From positions 248,001-312,000 of the forward strand of contig NZ_RCZA01000004.1 in NCBI RefSeq assembly GCF_006438925.1: a stretch of 64,000 bases of DNA, given 5' to 3'. The translations under genes were made by a program, and so were the position numbers. The notes under the pieces were generated by a model. That model did not search any database, was not told where the DNA came from, and saw nothing but the letters and a program-made list of their open reading frames with translations. The DNA is from Pseudomonas mandelii (GTDB taxonomy: Bacteria; Pseudomonadota; Gammaproteobacteria; Pseudomonadales; Pseudomonadaceae). This document shows positions 52,691 through 62,713 of the stretch, piece by piece. How positions within the stretch are numbered: position 1 is the first letter of the stretch; each line of letters opens with the position of its first letter.

Positions 52691-54226
52691 TTAATGGTGA
52701 CTTAATGCGTTAATGAAGTCCGCGCCGGGCATTGGCCGGCCGAACAGATAACCTTGCAAGAAGTTCACGCCGCGGGCGGTCAGATAATCACTTTGCTCAG
52801 TGGTTTCCACGCCTTCGGCGACGATACCCAGATCAAGCTTGGCCGAGAGTTCGATGATGGTGTCCAGGATATGCCGTGAGAGGGCGTCAACGCCGATCAT
52901 GGCGACAAAACTCTGGTCGATTTTCAGGAAGTCCACATTGAACTGACGCAGGTAACCCAGGCTTGAGTGACCAGTGCCGAAGTCATCGATCGCGATCATC
53001 ACGCCCAGCGCGTGAAGCTGTTCGAACAGTTGGTGGGTGATGGTCGTGGGCTCGATGAGTTCGCGCTCGGTGAGTTCCAGCACCAGGCTGACGGCACCCG
53101 GTTCGAAGGCCGCGAGGAATTGACGGCAATCCTCGACCAGTTCCAGGTCCTTGCAGTGGCTGGCGGTAATGTTGATGCCGATGTGAAAAGCGCCCTCGAA
53201 GGAGGATGAAACAGGCGCCAACCATTCGGCGGTCTGCTGCATCAATGAGCGGGTCATCGGCACGATCAGCCCGGAGTGTTCGGCAAACGGAATGAACAGC
53301 TCCGGGCGCACCAGACCTTCCTTTGGATGATTCCAACGCATCAGTACCTCGGCGCCGGACCACTTCTTGTTATCGCCATGCACCACAGGCTGAAAGTACG
53401 GAATGAACTCTGCAGCTTCCAGGGCGCGCCGCATTTCATTGCTCGGTGCTGACGAGCGTTTTTGCACAAAGTGCCCGATCACGCCGGAAATCACACCGAA
53501 GAAGATCAGCAAGCTGAACAGCGGCGGATACTCACTGCTCATAAAGCGCCAGGTTTCGCCTTCGGGAAATCCGGCCGCCACCGAAAAGGCGTAACGCGAG
53601 GATTCCAGTCTGGTTTGCGCCACCGCAAAGGCAGGCACGGCACCTTCATGAAATTTGCCATCGGCGGACAACCAATGGGGGCCGACTTGCAGTAGCAGCA
53701 CTGTCTTGCGACCGATTAGCCGCAGTACGTTGGTCAGGTGATACCCGTCCAGGGTGCTCATCGCGCCCTGTTTTTCTTTGCTGAGCCGATACACAAGCAA
53801 TGCGGTATCGGGCGTAACCGGGTTGCCTTTCATCAGCAACAATGCGCCTTTGCTGTAGTCGCCGGAAACGCTCGCTTCCTGAACGTCACCGAACAAAGAG
53901 CTGCAGTAAATGGTGTTGTCCCACAGCAGATTGGTCGAGCGCACGAACGGCCGGCGGGTGACCTGTTCGCGTAAGGCCAGTTTGACGTCGTTGCAGTTTT
54001 GACCGGCCAGCGGCAGCAATTCGCGGGCGGCCTGGGCGGTGTTGTCGAGCATCAATTCGAATTGGCGAATGGCTTCTTCGGCCGTCTGTTCAGTGCTTTG
54101 CTTGAGCGCACGCTCAGCTTGCATATAAAGAATGGCTAACCCCAACAACACCGGGAGTAATCCGCTCAGTAGCGTCACCGCCATCCTGATGCCGCGTTTG
54201 CGGCGGGTTTTGACGTTCAGTGGCAT
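52691..54226 (-). CDS. CSS-motif EAL cyclic-di-GMP phosphodiesterase
   Basis: This 511-residue protein has a first membrane helix (about 15-35), a periplasmic CSS domain (about 40-230) with YCSSLFGDV and a partner Cys in QNCND, a second helix (about 235-255) and a cytoplasmic EAL domain. Active-site residues are kept: EVL in GAEVLMRW (EAL variant), ELTERE, AIDDFGTGHSS, KIDQSF and AEGVET, so it should degrade c-di-GMP. In E. coli, CSS-domain cysteines link activity to periplasmic redox state. Confidence 0.92.
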   Translation of the reverse strand: MPLNVKTRRKRGIRMAVTLLSGLLPVLLGLAILYMQAERALKQSTEQTAEEAIRQFELMLDNTAQAARELLPLAGQNCNDVKLALREQVTRRPFVRSTNLLWDNTIYCSSLFGDVQEASVSGDYSKGALLLMKGNPVTPDTALLVYRLSKEKQGAMSTLDGYHLTNVLRLIGRKTVLLLQVGPHWLSADGKFHEGAVPAFAVAQTRLESSRYAFSVAAGFPEGETWRFMSSEYPPLFSLLIFFGVISGVIGHFVQKRSSAPSNEMRRALEAAEFIPYFQPVVHGDNKKWSGAEVLMRWNHPKEGLVRPELFIPFAEHSGLIVPMTRSLMQQTAEWLAPVSSSFEGAFHIGINITASHCKDLELVEDCRQFLAAFEPGAVSLVLELTERELIEPTTITHQLFEQLHALGVMIAIDDFGTGHSSLGYLRQFNVDFLKIDQSFVAMIGVDALSRHILDTIIELSAKLDLGIVAEGVETTEQSDYLTARGVNFLQGYLFGRPMPGADFINALSHH

Positions 54227-54338
54227 TTGCGAAACCTGTCACGATGAAATAGGGCTCTCAAATGCTGGCAGGACCGGACGCCTTCCAAAAAGAGTTGAGG
54301 TAGAGGCCATGATAGTTGGCCCTCGGTAAGTGTGCCGC

Positions 54339-55211
54339 TCAGCGGTAGTTCAGACCCTCGGCCAATTTGATAAAAGCCAGCGCCGCAGGGGATGACTGGC
54401 GCTGGTCGAGCACTGCCAGACCGACCTGACGGGCGACCGGTGGCGACAGTGGTTTTTTCACGTAGCGACTGTCGCGGTCGGCGGGCAATGAGCTTTCGGC
54501 GACGACCGTCAGCGCGTCGCCTCGGCCAACGGTGTCCAGCGTGCTCAGTAACTGTGAGCAGCGATAACGGATGTTCGGTGTCAGCCGTGCAGCACTGAAT
54601 AACTGCGATACCAGTTCCGACGAGCCGGCCTCGGTCAAGACAAAGGGGTCGTGACACAAATCGCTCAAGCTCAGGCTGTCGCGGCGGGCCAGCGGATGAT
54701 CGACGGGCAGCAGCGCGACCATCTGGTCTTCTATCAGCGCAAAGGTGTCGAACCGTTCCTCGGGCAACACCACGAAGCCGATGTCGATACGCCGCTCCTC
54801 CAGCCACTGGATCACCTGCCGGTCCGGGCCTTCGTCAATGTGGACCTCGATGCCCGGGTGAGCCGCGCGGTAGTGCTGCAGGATCAGCGGCAGCAGTTTG
54901 ATCGATGAGGTGGGGCCAAACGAGCCGATGCGCAACGTGCCGCGCTTCATACCGCGCGCATCCGCTGCTTCCTGGCGCAAGGTGTTGGCCAGACCCAGCA
55001 TCGCCCGGGCGCGCAGCAAAAGCTGTTGGCCGATGTCACTGAGTTCGACCCGGGATTGATGTCGGCGCAGCAGCTCGACGCCCAATTCCTGTTCCAGCGA
55101 CTTGAGGGCATGAGAGACCGCGGATTGGGAAATCCCCAAGCGATTGGCTGCCGCCGTAAAACCTTGAAGCTCGGCGACCAGAGAAAATATCTCCAGTTGG
55201 GTAAGGGTCAT
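54339..55211 (-). CDS. LysR family transcriptional regulator
   Basis: This 290-residue LysR protein has an N-terminal helix-turn-helix (FTAAANRLGISQSAVSHALK) and an effector domain beginning near RGTLRIGSFGPTSS. It is divergent from an EamA transporter gene, 79 bases apart, and probably controls that gene. Ligand unknown. Confidence 0.9.
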   Translation of the reverse strand: MTLTQLEIFSLVAELQGFTAAANRLGISQSAVSHALKSLEQELGVELLRRHQSRVELSDIGQQLLLRARAMLGLANTLRQEAADARGMKRGTLRIGSFGPTSSIKLLPLILQHYRAAHPGIEVHIDEGPDRQVIQWLEERRIDIGFVVLPEERFDTFALIEDQMVALLPVDHPLARRDSLSLSDLCHDPFVLTEAGSSELVSQLFSAARLTPNIRYRCSQLLSTLDTVGRGDALTVVAESSLPADRDSRYVKKPLSPPVARQVGLAVLDQRQSSPAALAFIKLAEGLNYR

Positions 55212-55290
55212 GAGTGTTTACTCATTTTACGATGAGAAGGCATTAGTCGAATGATACGTCATCTCCCCCGATTTCTCGTTCTGGAAACCT

Positions 55291-56235
55291 ATGACGACCT
55301 GTGAGCAGAGCCTGTCCAACCCTTCGGATGTCCCGGTTTATCTGAAACTGGCTGCCGTCACGATGATCTGGGGCGGCACCTTTGTCGCTGGACGGTTTCT
55401 GGCCGACAGCCTCAGCCCCTTGTTTGCCGCCAGCCTGCGATTCTTGCTGGCCAGCGTGGCGTTGCTGGTGTTTCTGCTACTGGCCCGCGTGCCTCTCGCA
55501 AGGCCCAGCCCCCGGCAATGGCTGCAATTGGCGCTGCTGGGTTTTTTCGGGATCTTTTTCTACAACCTGTGCTTCTTTTATGGGCTGCACTACATCAATG
55601 CCTCACGGGCTTCATTGATCGTGGCGTTGAACCCTGCTGTGATCGGGCTCGCGTCATGGCTGTTGTTCAAGGAACACTTGAGTCGAGCAAAAGTTTTCGG
55701 AATCGTGATCTGCATTGTCGGGGCGAGCCTGGTGATCGTCAGCCGTAACCCACAATTGTTGGCCGGCAATCCCGACGCCTGGATCGGCGATCTGTTGATC
55801 TTTGGCTGTGTGCTTGGCTGGGGCGTTTATTCGCTGTTCTCCAAAGACCTGAATCAAACCCTGGGCCCGGTGCAAACGGTGACGTACTCGATTCTGTTGG
55901 GCACGCTGATGCTGTGGGTGGCCAGTGCTGTTCGCGGTGAGTTGAGTATTGCTGCACTTGCCAGCCTCGGAGCAACGCAATGGATCAGCCTGATGTACCT
56001 GGGCGTTTTGGGTTCGGCGCTGGCCTATATCGGCTATTACGACGGCATTCGCAAAATCGGCGCGACGCGTTCAGGCGTGTTCATTGCCCTGAACCCGCTG
56101 ACTGCGGTGATCCTCGGTGCGCTGTTGTTAGGCGAGCAGTTGACCCTGGCGATGTGCCTGGGAGGAGGGCTGATCCTCGCGGGGATTTTCCTGTGCAACA
56201 AACCCCTTGCGCGAGCAGGGAAAAAGGGGATTTGA
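55291..56235 (+). CDS. EamA/DMT family exporter
   Basis: This 314-residue membrane protein has ten helices in two EamA repeats: VTMIWGGTFVAGRF marks the first and ILGWGVYSLFSKDL-like sequence the second. This drug/metabolite transporter group exports amino acids or other small metabolites. It is divergent from the LysR gene, the usual arrangement for regulated exporters. Confidence 0.9.
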   Translation: MTTCEQSLSNPSDVPVYLKLAAVTMIWGGTFVAGRFLADSLSPLFAASLRFLLASVALLVFLLLARVPLARPSPRQWLQLALLGFFGIFFYNLCFFYGLHYINASRASLIVALNPAVIGLASWLLFKEHLSRAKVFGIVICIVGASLVIVSRNPQLLAGNPDAWIGDLLIFGCVLGWGVYSLFSKDLNQTLGPVQTVTYSILLGTLMLWVASAVRGELSIAALASLGATQWISLMYLGVLGSALAYIGYYDGIRKIGATRSGVFIALNPLTAVILGALLLGEQLTLAMCLGGGLILAGIFLCNKPLARAGKKGI

Positions 56236-56487
56236 TACAGAAGGCGGACAAACCTAGTTACGCTGTGTAGAATCGGTTTACGCATATAAGAATAATCGTC
56301 TTCTGGCAGCAGAAGCCTCGCCCGCAAGAGCCTTGGGTCGACAATGAAGAGTTTTGGGTTTCAATTGATCTACGGTGACTTCCTCGCCCGCAGCGTGCGG
56401 GGCATCTCCTGCGCGCCACCCGCCGGTCTCAGCATTGCTAGCAACTAACGAACCGTTAATTGACAAGAAAATGATGAGGCGCCAACC
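56236..56487. promoter_or_regulatory. intergenic region upstream of hpd
   Basis: The gap of about 250 bases carries no convincing gene. It must hold the hpd promoter. A TTGACA-type -35 lies near 56459, but the -10 is unclear. Confidence 0.3.
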
Positions 56488-57564
56488 ATGGCAGATTTAT
56501 ACGAAAACCCAATGGGCCTGATGGGCTTTGAATTCATCGAATTCGCATCGCCAACCCCGAACACCCTGGAGCCGATCTTCGAGATCATGGGCTTCACCAA
56601 GGTCGCGACCCACCGTTCCAAAGACGTGCACCTGTATCGCCAGGGCCAGATCAACCTGATCCTCAATAACGAACCTCACAGCGTTGCTTCTTACTTCGCG
56701 GCCGAGCACGGTCCGTCGGTGTGCGGTATGGCGTTCCGCGTCAAGAATGCCCAGCAGGCGTTTGCCCGGGCTCAGGAACTGGGCGCCCAGCCGATTCACA
56801 TCGAAACCGGCCCGATGGAGCTGAACCTGCCCGCGATCAAGGGCATCGGCGGCGCGCCGCTGTACCTGATCGACCGTTTCGGCGAAGGCAGTTCGATCTA
56901 CGACATCGACTTCGTGTTCATCGAAGGCGTTGACCGCAACCCGGTCGGAGCCGGCCTGAAGATCATCGACCATCTGACCCATAACGTGTATCGCGGTCGC
57001 ATGGCCTACTGGGCCAACTTCTACGAGAAGCTATTTAACTTCCGCGAGATCCGTTACTTCGACATCAAGGGCGAATACACCGGCCTGACCTCCAAGGCCA
57101 TGACCGCGCCGGACGGCATGATCCGCATCCCGCTGAACGAAGAATCGTCCAAGGGCGCCGGGCAGATCGAAGAGTTCCTGATGCAGTTCAACGGCGAGGG
57201 CATCCAGCACGTTGCCTTCCTCAGCGATGACCTGATCAAAACCTGGGATCACCTGAAAAGCATCGGCATGCGCTTTATGACCGCGCCGCCGGAAACCTAT
57301 TACGAAATGCTCGAAGGTCGTTTGCCGAACCACGGTGAGCCGGTTGATCAACTGCAATCGCGCGGCATTCTGCTGGACGGTTCGTCCGAGTCGGGCGACA
57401 AGCGTCTGCTGTTGCAGATCTTCTCGGAAACCCTGATGGGCCCGGTGTTCTTCGAATTCATCCAGCGTAAAGGCGACGACGGTTTCGGCGAAGGCAACTT
57501 CAAGGCGCTGTTCGAATCCATCGAGCGCGACCAGGTTCGTCGTGGTGTGCTCTCCACCGACTAA
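56488..57564 (+). CDS. hpd: 4-hydroxyphenylpyruvate dioxygenase
   Basis: This Fe(II) enzyme converts 4-hydroxyphenylpyruvate to homogentisate in tyrosine and phenylalanine breakdown. The 358-residue length and two tandem VOC repeats are typical. Iron ligands are His in IIDHLTHNV, His in [11 protein letters not shown] and Glu in [11 protein letters not shown]. The Phe/Gln-rich product pocket near the C-terminus is present. No hmgA or fahA is adjacent, so the gene stands alone. Confidence 0.96.
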   Translation: MADLYENPMGLMGFEFIEFASPTPNTLEPIFEIMGFTKVATHRSKDVHLYRQGQINLILNNEPHSVASYFAAEHGPSVCGMAFRVKNAQQAFARAQELGAQPIHIETGPMELNLPAIKGIGGAPLYLIDRFGEGSSIYDIDFVFIEGVDRNPVGAGLKIIDHLTHNVYRGRMAYWANFYEKLFNFREIRYFDIKGEYTGLTSKAMTAPDGMIRIPLNEESSKGAGQIEEFLMQFNGEGIQHVAFLSDDLIKTWDHLKSIGMRFMTAPPETYYEMLEGRLPNHGEPVDQLQSRGILLDGSSESGDKRLLLQIFSETLMGPVFFEFIQRKGDDGFGEGNFKALFESIERDQVRRGVLSTD

Positions 57565-57576
57565 GCCGTTTCAGAT

Positions 57577-57618
57577 GTAAAAAAAAGCCCGGTCAGCAGC
57601 AATGCAGGCCGGGCTTTT
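57577..57618 (+). terminator. rho-independent terminator after hpd
   Basis: AAAAGCCCGG and CCGGGCTTTTT arms with a 15-base loop and T-run. Confidence 0.8.
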
Positions 57619-57625
57619 TAAGATC

Positions 57626-57703
57626 AAAAGATCGCAGCCTTCGGCAGCTCCTACAGGGATATTGTGTTCACACTGTAGGAGCTGCCGAAGGCTGCGATCT
57701 TTT
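57626..57703. repeat. REP-type inverted repeat with 31-bp perfect arms
   Basis: Arms 57626-57656 and 57673-57703 are perfectly complementary (left arm begins AAAAGATCGCAGCCTTCGGC) with a 16-base loop. The family is shared with copies at 50643, 35395 and 62709. Confidence 0.9.
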
Positions 57704-57707
57704 GCTT

Positions 57708-58589
57708 TTAAGGGCGTCGATGTCGCATCAAATGCTTGAACCCTTCAAACACCAGCACAACCACCGCCAGCCAGATCGGAATGTAGGTCAGCCACTCGCC
57801 GGGCTTGATGCTTTCCCCCAGCAGCAACGCAACGCCGAGCAACAGCACCGGCTCGACGTAACTCAACAACCCGAACAGGCTGAACGGCAACAGCCGGCTG
57901 GCGATGATGTAGACCACCAGCGCCGAAGCGCTGATGACACCGAGCAACGGGATCAGCAGCGACAGCCACGGATGTTGATCGAACACGGCGAAACCCTGAT
58001 CACCGCCTTGAACAAACCAGAACGCCACGGGCAACATCAAGGCCATGTCCATCCACAAACCGCCGAGGTTGTCGGTCGCCAGTCGTTTGCGCAGGATGAA
58101 GTAGAGCGGATAACCGATGACGACCAGCAAGGTCGCCCAGGAAAAACCGCCGACCTGATACAGCTCGTTGAGCACACCGAGGGAAGCAAAAAACACCGCA
58201 ACCTTTTGCAGGTAAGACAGTCGCTCGCCATAGGCGAACCGCCCGGTCAGCACCATGGACAGCGGCAACAGGAAGTAGCCCAGGGACACGTCGAGGCTAT
58301 AGCCGTTGAGCGGCGCCCACATGAACAGCCAGAGTTGCAGGCCAAGCAGCGTCGCGGAAACGATCAGGCCAGCGAGCAGTTTTGGTTGGCCAACCAGCCG
58401 CCGAAAAAGGGCGACTACGCGTTTCCATTCACCGGAGACCACCATGAACACGGTCATGCAGGGCAGGGTCAGCAGCATCCGCCAGCCGAAGATTTCCACG
58501 CCGCTCAAAGGCGTGAGCAACGAAGTGTAGTAATACATGACGGCAAACAGCACCGAGGCTGAAACCGATAGAGCGATACCTTTAGACAA
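57708..58589 (-). CDS. rarD: EamA/RarD family transporter
   Basis: This 293-residue, ten-helix protein matches RarD: SKGIALSVSASVLFAVMYYY at the start, GWRMLLTLPCM in helix two, and a YVEPVLLLGVALLLGE segment near the C-terminus. RarD was first described as a chloramphenicol-sensitivity protein; its substrate is unknown. The ATG at 58589 is the first in frame. Confidence 0.85.
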   Translation of the reverse strand: MSKGIALSVSASVLFAVMYYYTSLLTPLSGVEIFGWRMLLTLPCMTVFMVVSGEWKRVVALFRRLVGQPKLLAGLIVSATLLGLQLWLFMWAPLNGYSLDVSLGYFLLPLSMVLTGRFAYGERLSYLQKVAVFFASLGVLNELYQVGGFSWATLLVVIGYPLYFILRKRLATDNLGGLWMDMALMLPVAFWFVQGGDQGFAVFDQHPWLSLLIPLLGVISASALVVYIIASRLLPFSLFGLLSYVEPVLLLGVALLLGESIKPGEWLTYIPIWLAVVVLVFEGFKHLMRHRRP

Positions 58590-58726
58590 ACTGTCCTCGC
58601 GGGTTGAAGGTCAAACGGGCCGCGCAGGATACGTGGTTTCTGTGCTGAATATTGGCCGAGTGATCAATATTTCCAACATCCCTTTCTTGTGGGCTAAAGC
58701 TTAGCTAGCTAATGAGCTAAGAACCT

Positions 58727-58884
58727 GTGGGAGCGAGCCTGCTCGCGAAGAGGCCGGCACATCCAACATCTTGTTTGGATGACCCACCGCTTTCGCGAGC
58801 AGGCTCGCTCCCACCTTTGATCTGCGCCGAACACAAAATCTGCATCTGCCACGAATGCCCTGTGGGAGCGAGCCAGCTCGCGAT
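58727..58884. repeat. REP repeat cluster (GTGGGAGCGAG family)
   Basis: One inverted pair (58727-58749 and 58792-58814, arms GTGGGAGCGAGCCTGCTCGC type) and one single copy (58861-58884) lie between rarD and the aldo/keto reductase gene. The same unit recurs as a pair at 59997-60086, on the other side of that reductase gene. Confidence 0.85.
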
Positions 58885-58889
58885 CAATC

Positions 58890-59903
58890 TCAAGCCAGAC
58901 GCGGTTTGCGTCCCGACACAAAATGGCTCACATCATTAAACCCCGGCGTCGACGCATGCCCAGGCACAACCAGCGAATCAATAAACGCCTCATCCTCAGC
59001 CGTAATCTTCACCGCTTGAGCCTTGGTATAGGCATCCCATTGTTCTTCAGTGCGCGGCCCTACGATGGCCGAGGTGACGGCGCTGTTGTTCAGCACCCAG
59101 GCGATGGCGAATTCGACAATGCCCACGCCGCGACCCTGGGTGTACTGCTGGATCTGCTGAGCAATGCGCAGGGATTCGACGCGCCATTCGGTTTCCAGAA
59201 TGCGTTTATCTGCGCGGCCGGCGCGGCTGTTGGCATCCGGCTTCACGTCCGGCGCGTATTTGCCGCTGAGCACACCACGAGCCAGCGGGCTGTAAGGCAC
59301 CACGCCCAGGCCATAGTTTTGCGCGGCGGTGATCTGTTCGGTTTCCGCCTGACGGTTGACGATGTTGTACAGCGGCTGACTGATCACCGGCCGGTCGACG
59401 CCCAGTTGATCGGCCACACGAATCACCTCGGCGATGCGCCAGCCACGGTAGTTCGACAAACCCCAATAGCGAATCTTGCCCTGGCGGATCAAATCGCCGA
59501 TGGCCGACACCGTGACTTCCAGCGGCGTGTTGTGGTCTTCGCGGTGCAGGTAATAGATGTCGAGATAGTCGGTGCCCAAGCGCGTCAGGCTGGCGTCGAT
59601 GCCATTGAACAGGTGCTTGCGGCTCAGACCGCTGCGGTTCGGCACACCGTCCACCGGGCCGAAACCGACCTTGGTCGCCAGCACCCATTCGTGACGGTTA
59701 CCGGCAATCGCTTCGCCGACGATCTCTTCAGAGCGGCCGTTGGTGTAAACGTCTGCGGTGTCGATGAAATTGATGCCCTGGTCCCAGGCCTTGTCGATGA
59801 TCCGCAGGGAATCTTCGGTGCTGGTCTGTTCGCCGAACATCATGGTGCCCAGGGTCAGGGTGGATACCTGCAAACCCGAATGACCCAGCGTGCGATAGCT
59901 CAT
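58890..59903 (-). CDS. aldo/keto reductase
   Basis: This 337-residue NADPH-dependent TIM-barrel oxidoreductase has the catalytic set: Asp in DTADVYTNG, Tyr within it, Lys in WVLATKVGFG and His in YYLHREDHN. Family ends such as EFAIAWVLNNSAVTSAIVG are present. It resembles YajO/YakC-type enzymes of unknown physiological substrate. It is flanked on both sides by REP pairs. Confidence 0.9.
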   Translation of the reverse strand: MSYRTLGHSGLQVSTLTLGTMMFGEQTSTEDSLRIIDKAWDQGINFIDTADVYTNGRSEEIVGEAIAGNRHEWVLATKVGFGPVDGVPNRSGLSRKHLFNGIDASLTRLGTDYLDIYYLHREDHNTPLEVTVSAIGDLIRQGKIRYWGLSNYRGWRIAEVIRVADQLGVDRPVISQPLYNIVNRQAETEQITAAQNYGLGVVPYSPLARGVLSGKYAPDVKPDANSRAGRADKRILETEWRVESLRIAQQIQQYTQGRGVGIVEFAIAWVLNNSAVTSAIVGPRTEEQWDAYTKAQAVKITAEDEAFIDSLVVPGHASTPGFNDVSHFVSGRKPRLA

Positions 59904-59996
59904 GACGAAATCCTTTTACCGGTGGGAGAAAGGCTCAATCAAATACCAGAACAGCCGCCAGGCGCAAACGCAAATATCAAACACCCTAAGATCAAA

Positions 59997-60086
59997 TGTG
60001 GGAGCGAGCCTGCTCGCGAAAGCGGTGTGCCAGGCAACCATGATGCCGACTGACACTCCATTTTCGCGAGCAGGCTCGCTCCCACA
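59997..60086. repeat. REP-type inverted repeat
   Basis: Perfect 25-bp arms (59997-60021 and 60062-60086, TGTGGGAGCGAGCCTGCTCG type) with a 40-base loop, in the gap before the MFS gene. Confidence 0.9.
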
Positions 60087-60101
60087 GGGGATCTTCGGTG
60101 A

Positions 60102-61412
60102 TCAGACGCGAAGCGTACGGGTCATGCGCAGCGCCAACAAACTCCCGCAAACAATCACGCCCGCCAGCAGGTAAAGCGCCGCATCGGTCGACCCGGTGCT
60201 GTCCTTGACCCAACCCACCAGATACGGACTCAGGAACCCGGCCATCTGCCCCATGGAGTTGATCAACGCCAAACCACCTGCCGCCGCACCCGCACTGAGC
60301 AGCGCGGTCGGCACCGGCCAGAACATCGGCAGGCCGGTGAGGGCGCCCATGGTGGCGATGGTCAGGCCGAGGATGGCGATGGCCGGCGTAGTCGCAAAGT
60401 TCACAGCGATCAACAAACCGACCGCACCCATGAGCATCGGCACCACCAAGTGCCAACGGCGTTCTTTGCGCAGGTCGGCGGAGCGGCCGACCATCAACAT
60501 GAACAGCGCCGCCAGTAGGTACGGAATCGCACTGAGCCAGCCGATCACCAGGTTATCGCTGAAGCCCAGGTTCTTGATGATCGACGGCAGCCAGAAGTTG
60601 ATCGCGTAGACGCCGCTCTGGATGCAGAAATAGATCAGACCAAACGCCCAGATCGCCGGGTTCTTGAACACCGCCAGCAGCGAGTCGGTGCTGGTTTTCG
60701 GTTTGTTGGCCAGATCGATAGCATGGTCGGCTTCCAGCACCGAGCGCTCGAACGGCGTGAGCCATTTGGCGTTGGCGTAACTGTCGCTGAGCAGGAAGTA
60801 GGCGAGGGCGCCGAGGATCACCGTCGGAATGCCTTGCAGCAGGAACATCCACTGCCAGCCGGCCAAACCCGCCTGGCCTGCGCCAAAGTGATTGAGGATC
60901 CAGCCGGAAAACGGGCTGCCGAGCAGGCCGGACACCGGGATCGCCGACATGAACAACGCCATGATGCGGCCACGGCGGAAGGTCGGAAACCACTGCGAAA
61001 GATAAAGCACCACGCCCGGGAAGAACCCGGCTTCAGCCGCGCCGGTGAACAGGCGCAGGGTGTAGAACTCGGTCGGTGTGGTGACGAACAGCAAACAGGT
61101 CGAGAGCGCGCCCCAGACGATCATCATCAGTGCGATCCAGCGGCGCGGGCCGAATTTGGTCAGGGCCAGGTTGCTGGGGACGCCGCACAACACGTAACCG
61201 ATAAAGAAGATCCCGGCCCCGAGGCCGTACACGGTTTCGCTGAATTTCAGTGCATCGAGCATCTGCAGCTTGGCAAATCCAACGTTCACCCGGTCGAGGT
61301 AGTTGAACAGGTAGCAGATGAAGATGAAGGGAATCAAACGCAGGGTAATGCGTTTGTAGACGGCGTTTTTTTCGTCAACGATGGCCTGGGTAGCGGCGGC
61401 GCTCTGTGACAT
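60102..61412 (-). CDS. MFS transporter, anion:cation symporter family
   Basis: This 436-residue, 12-helix MFS protein belongs to the ACS group (tartrate TtuB, GudP/GarP-type): FICYLFNYLDRVNVGFAKLQ in helix one and GAAEAGFFPGVVLYLSQWF in helix four. It is divergent from cdaR and near a glycerate kinase gene, so a sugar diacid, tartrate or glycerate is the probable substrate. The start ATG at 61412 follows AAAGAGAGAG. Confidence 0.88.
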   Translation of the reverse strand: MSQSAAATQAIVDEKNAVYKRITLRLIPFIFICYLFNYLDRVNVGFAKLQMLDALKFSETVYGLGAGIFFIGYVLCGVPSNLALTKFGPRRWIALMMIVWGALSTCLLFVTTPTEFYTLRLFTGAAEAGFFPGVVLYLSQWFPTFRRGRIMALFMSAIPVSGLLGSPFSGWILNHFGAGQAGLAGWQWMFLLQGIPTVILGALAYFLLSDSYANAKWLTPFERSVLEADHAIDLANKPKTSTDSLLAVFKNPAIWAFGLIYFCIQSGVYAINFWLPSIIKNLGFSDNLVIGWLSAIPYLLAALFMLMVGRSADLRKERRWHLVVPMLMGAVGLLIAVNFATTPAIAILGLTIATMGALTGLPMFWPVPTALLSAGAAAGGLALINSMGQMAGFLSPYLVGWVKDSTGSTDAALYLLAGVIVCGSLLALRMTRTLRV

Positions 61413-61582
61413 GGCGGGCTCTCTCTTTATTATGATTTTTTGCGATGCAAAGGGTAACGTTGACCGCCCGGTGAGTCTCGGCCAACGCTTGGGTCATTGT
61501 CTTTGTGCCTGAGCACAGGGTTTGCAACCAAGGCCTGTGCGGGTGAACAATCCGCTCCATCGCGCTTTCAAGGAACCCCGCT

Positions 61583-62713
61583 ATGTTCGAACTCGATCAC
61601 GACCTGGCCCAGGACATCGTCGACCGGGCGATGGCCATCCTGCCGTACAACGTCAATGTCATGGACAGCCAGGGCCTGATTCTCGGCAGCGGCGAACCGG
61701 AGCGGGTCAACACCCGGCATGAAGGCGCGCAACTGGTGCTGGCCAACGGGCGGGTGGTGGAGATCGACGCGCAAACCGCGATCCATCTCAAAGGCGTGCA
61801 GCCGGGCATCAACCTGCCGTTGTTGCTCGATCAGCGCTTGATTGGCGTGCTGGGCATCACCGGTGAACCCGAGCAATTGCGCACCTACGCCGAGCTGGTG
61901 CGGATGACCGCCGAAATGCTGGTCGGCCAGCGCAATCAGCAGGCCGAACAGCAATGGCGGCGCCAGCGTTGCGATGATCTGCTGGCGTTGCTGCTCAGCG
62001 AGGCCGGGGATTCGCCGCGGCTGATCGATGAAGCGCAACAACTGGGGCTCAAGCCGCAGATGACGCGGGTGCCGTACCTGTTCGAGTTAGGGATGGAACA
62101 CGGTCCGGGGCAAACCGTCGAGGCGCTCAGCGCCTGGTTGACTTCGCGCTACCCGGACAGTTGGTGCGTGAGTTCGGCCAAGTCATCGTTGCTCTGGTGC
62201 CGGCCGGCGGCGCAGGCGATCGAGAATGACCGGTTGCTGGAAAAACTCGACGGCCTCGGCTGGAACATTCTGCGCATCGCCGTAGGCGGGCAGGCGGATG
62301 GATTGTCCGGGCTGCGTCGTTGCTATCGACGCGTCGGCGATTTGCTGGCCTATGGGCGAGATGTGTTGCCGCACTCTCGTTTGCTGACGCTCAACCGTTA
62401 TCGGTTGCCGGTGATGCTCTGGCGGCACCGCAACGACGACGCGCTGGACGAGTTGCTCAAACCGCTGCGCAAAGTCATCGCCAAGGATGGCAACGGCCAA
62501 CTGCTGGCAACCCTGCGCAGCTGGTGCGATCACGATGGTCAGAGTCAGGCCTGTGCCGATGCGCTGGGCATCCATCGCAATAGCCTGCGTTACCGGATGG
62601 AGCGGATTGCCGAGCTCAGTGGTGTTGATCCGTTAAGACTCGACGGGATGCTGGCGCTTTATCTCGGCGTCCAGCTCTTGCCGCAGACTGAACTGCCGAA
62701 CACAACCCCGTAG
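61583..62713 (+). CDS. cdaR: sugar-diacid utilisation regulator CdaR
   Basis: This 376-residue protein starts with the sugar-diacid-recognition domain (AQDIVDRAMAILPYNVNVMD, then VQPGINLPLLLDQRLIGVLG) and ends with a PucR-type helix-turn-helix (ADALGIHRNSLRYRMERIAE). CdaR activates glucarate, galactarate and glycerate genes in E. coli. Here it is flanked by the MFS gene and glycerate kinase, the expected targets. Confidence 0.93.
   Translation: MFELDHDLAQDIVDRAMAILPYNVNVMDSQGLILGSGEPERVNTRHEGAQLVLANGRVVEIDAQTAIHLKGVQPGINLPLLLDQRLIGVLGITGEPEQLRTYAELVRMTAEMLVGQRNQQAEQQWRRQRCDDLLALLLSEAGDSPRLIDEAQQLGLKPQMTRVPYLFELGMEHGPGQTVEALSAWLTSRYPDSWCVSSAKSSLLWCRPAAQAIENDRLLEKLDGLGWNILRIAVGGQADGLSGLRRCYRRVGDLLAYGRDVLPHSRLLTLNRYRLPVMLWRHRNDDALDELLKPLRKVIAKDGNGQLLATLRSWCDHDGQSQACADALGIHRNSLRYRMERIAELSGVDPLRLDGMLALYLGVQLLPQTELPNTTP

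Noticed and set aside
58727..60086. Possible CRISPR array from repeated GTGGGAGCGAG units
   Set aside because: Units are inverted pairs with unequal spacing and a whole gene between them; no cas genes. They are REP elements.
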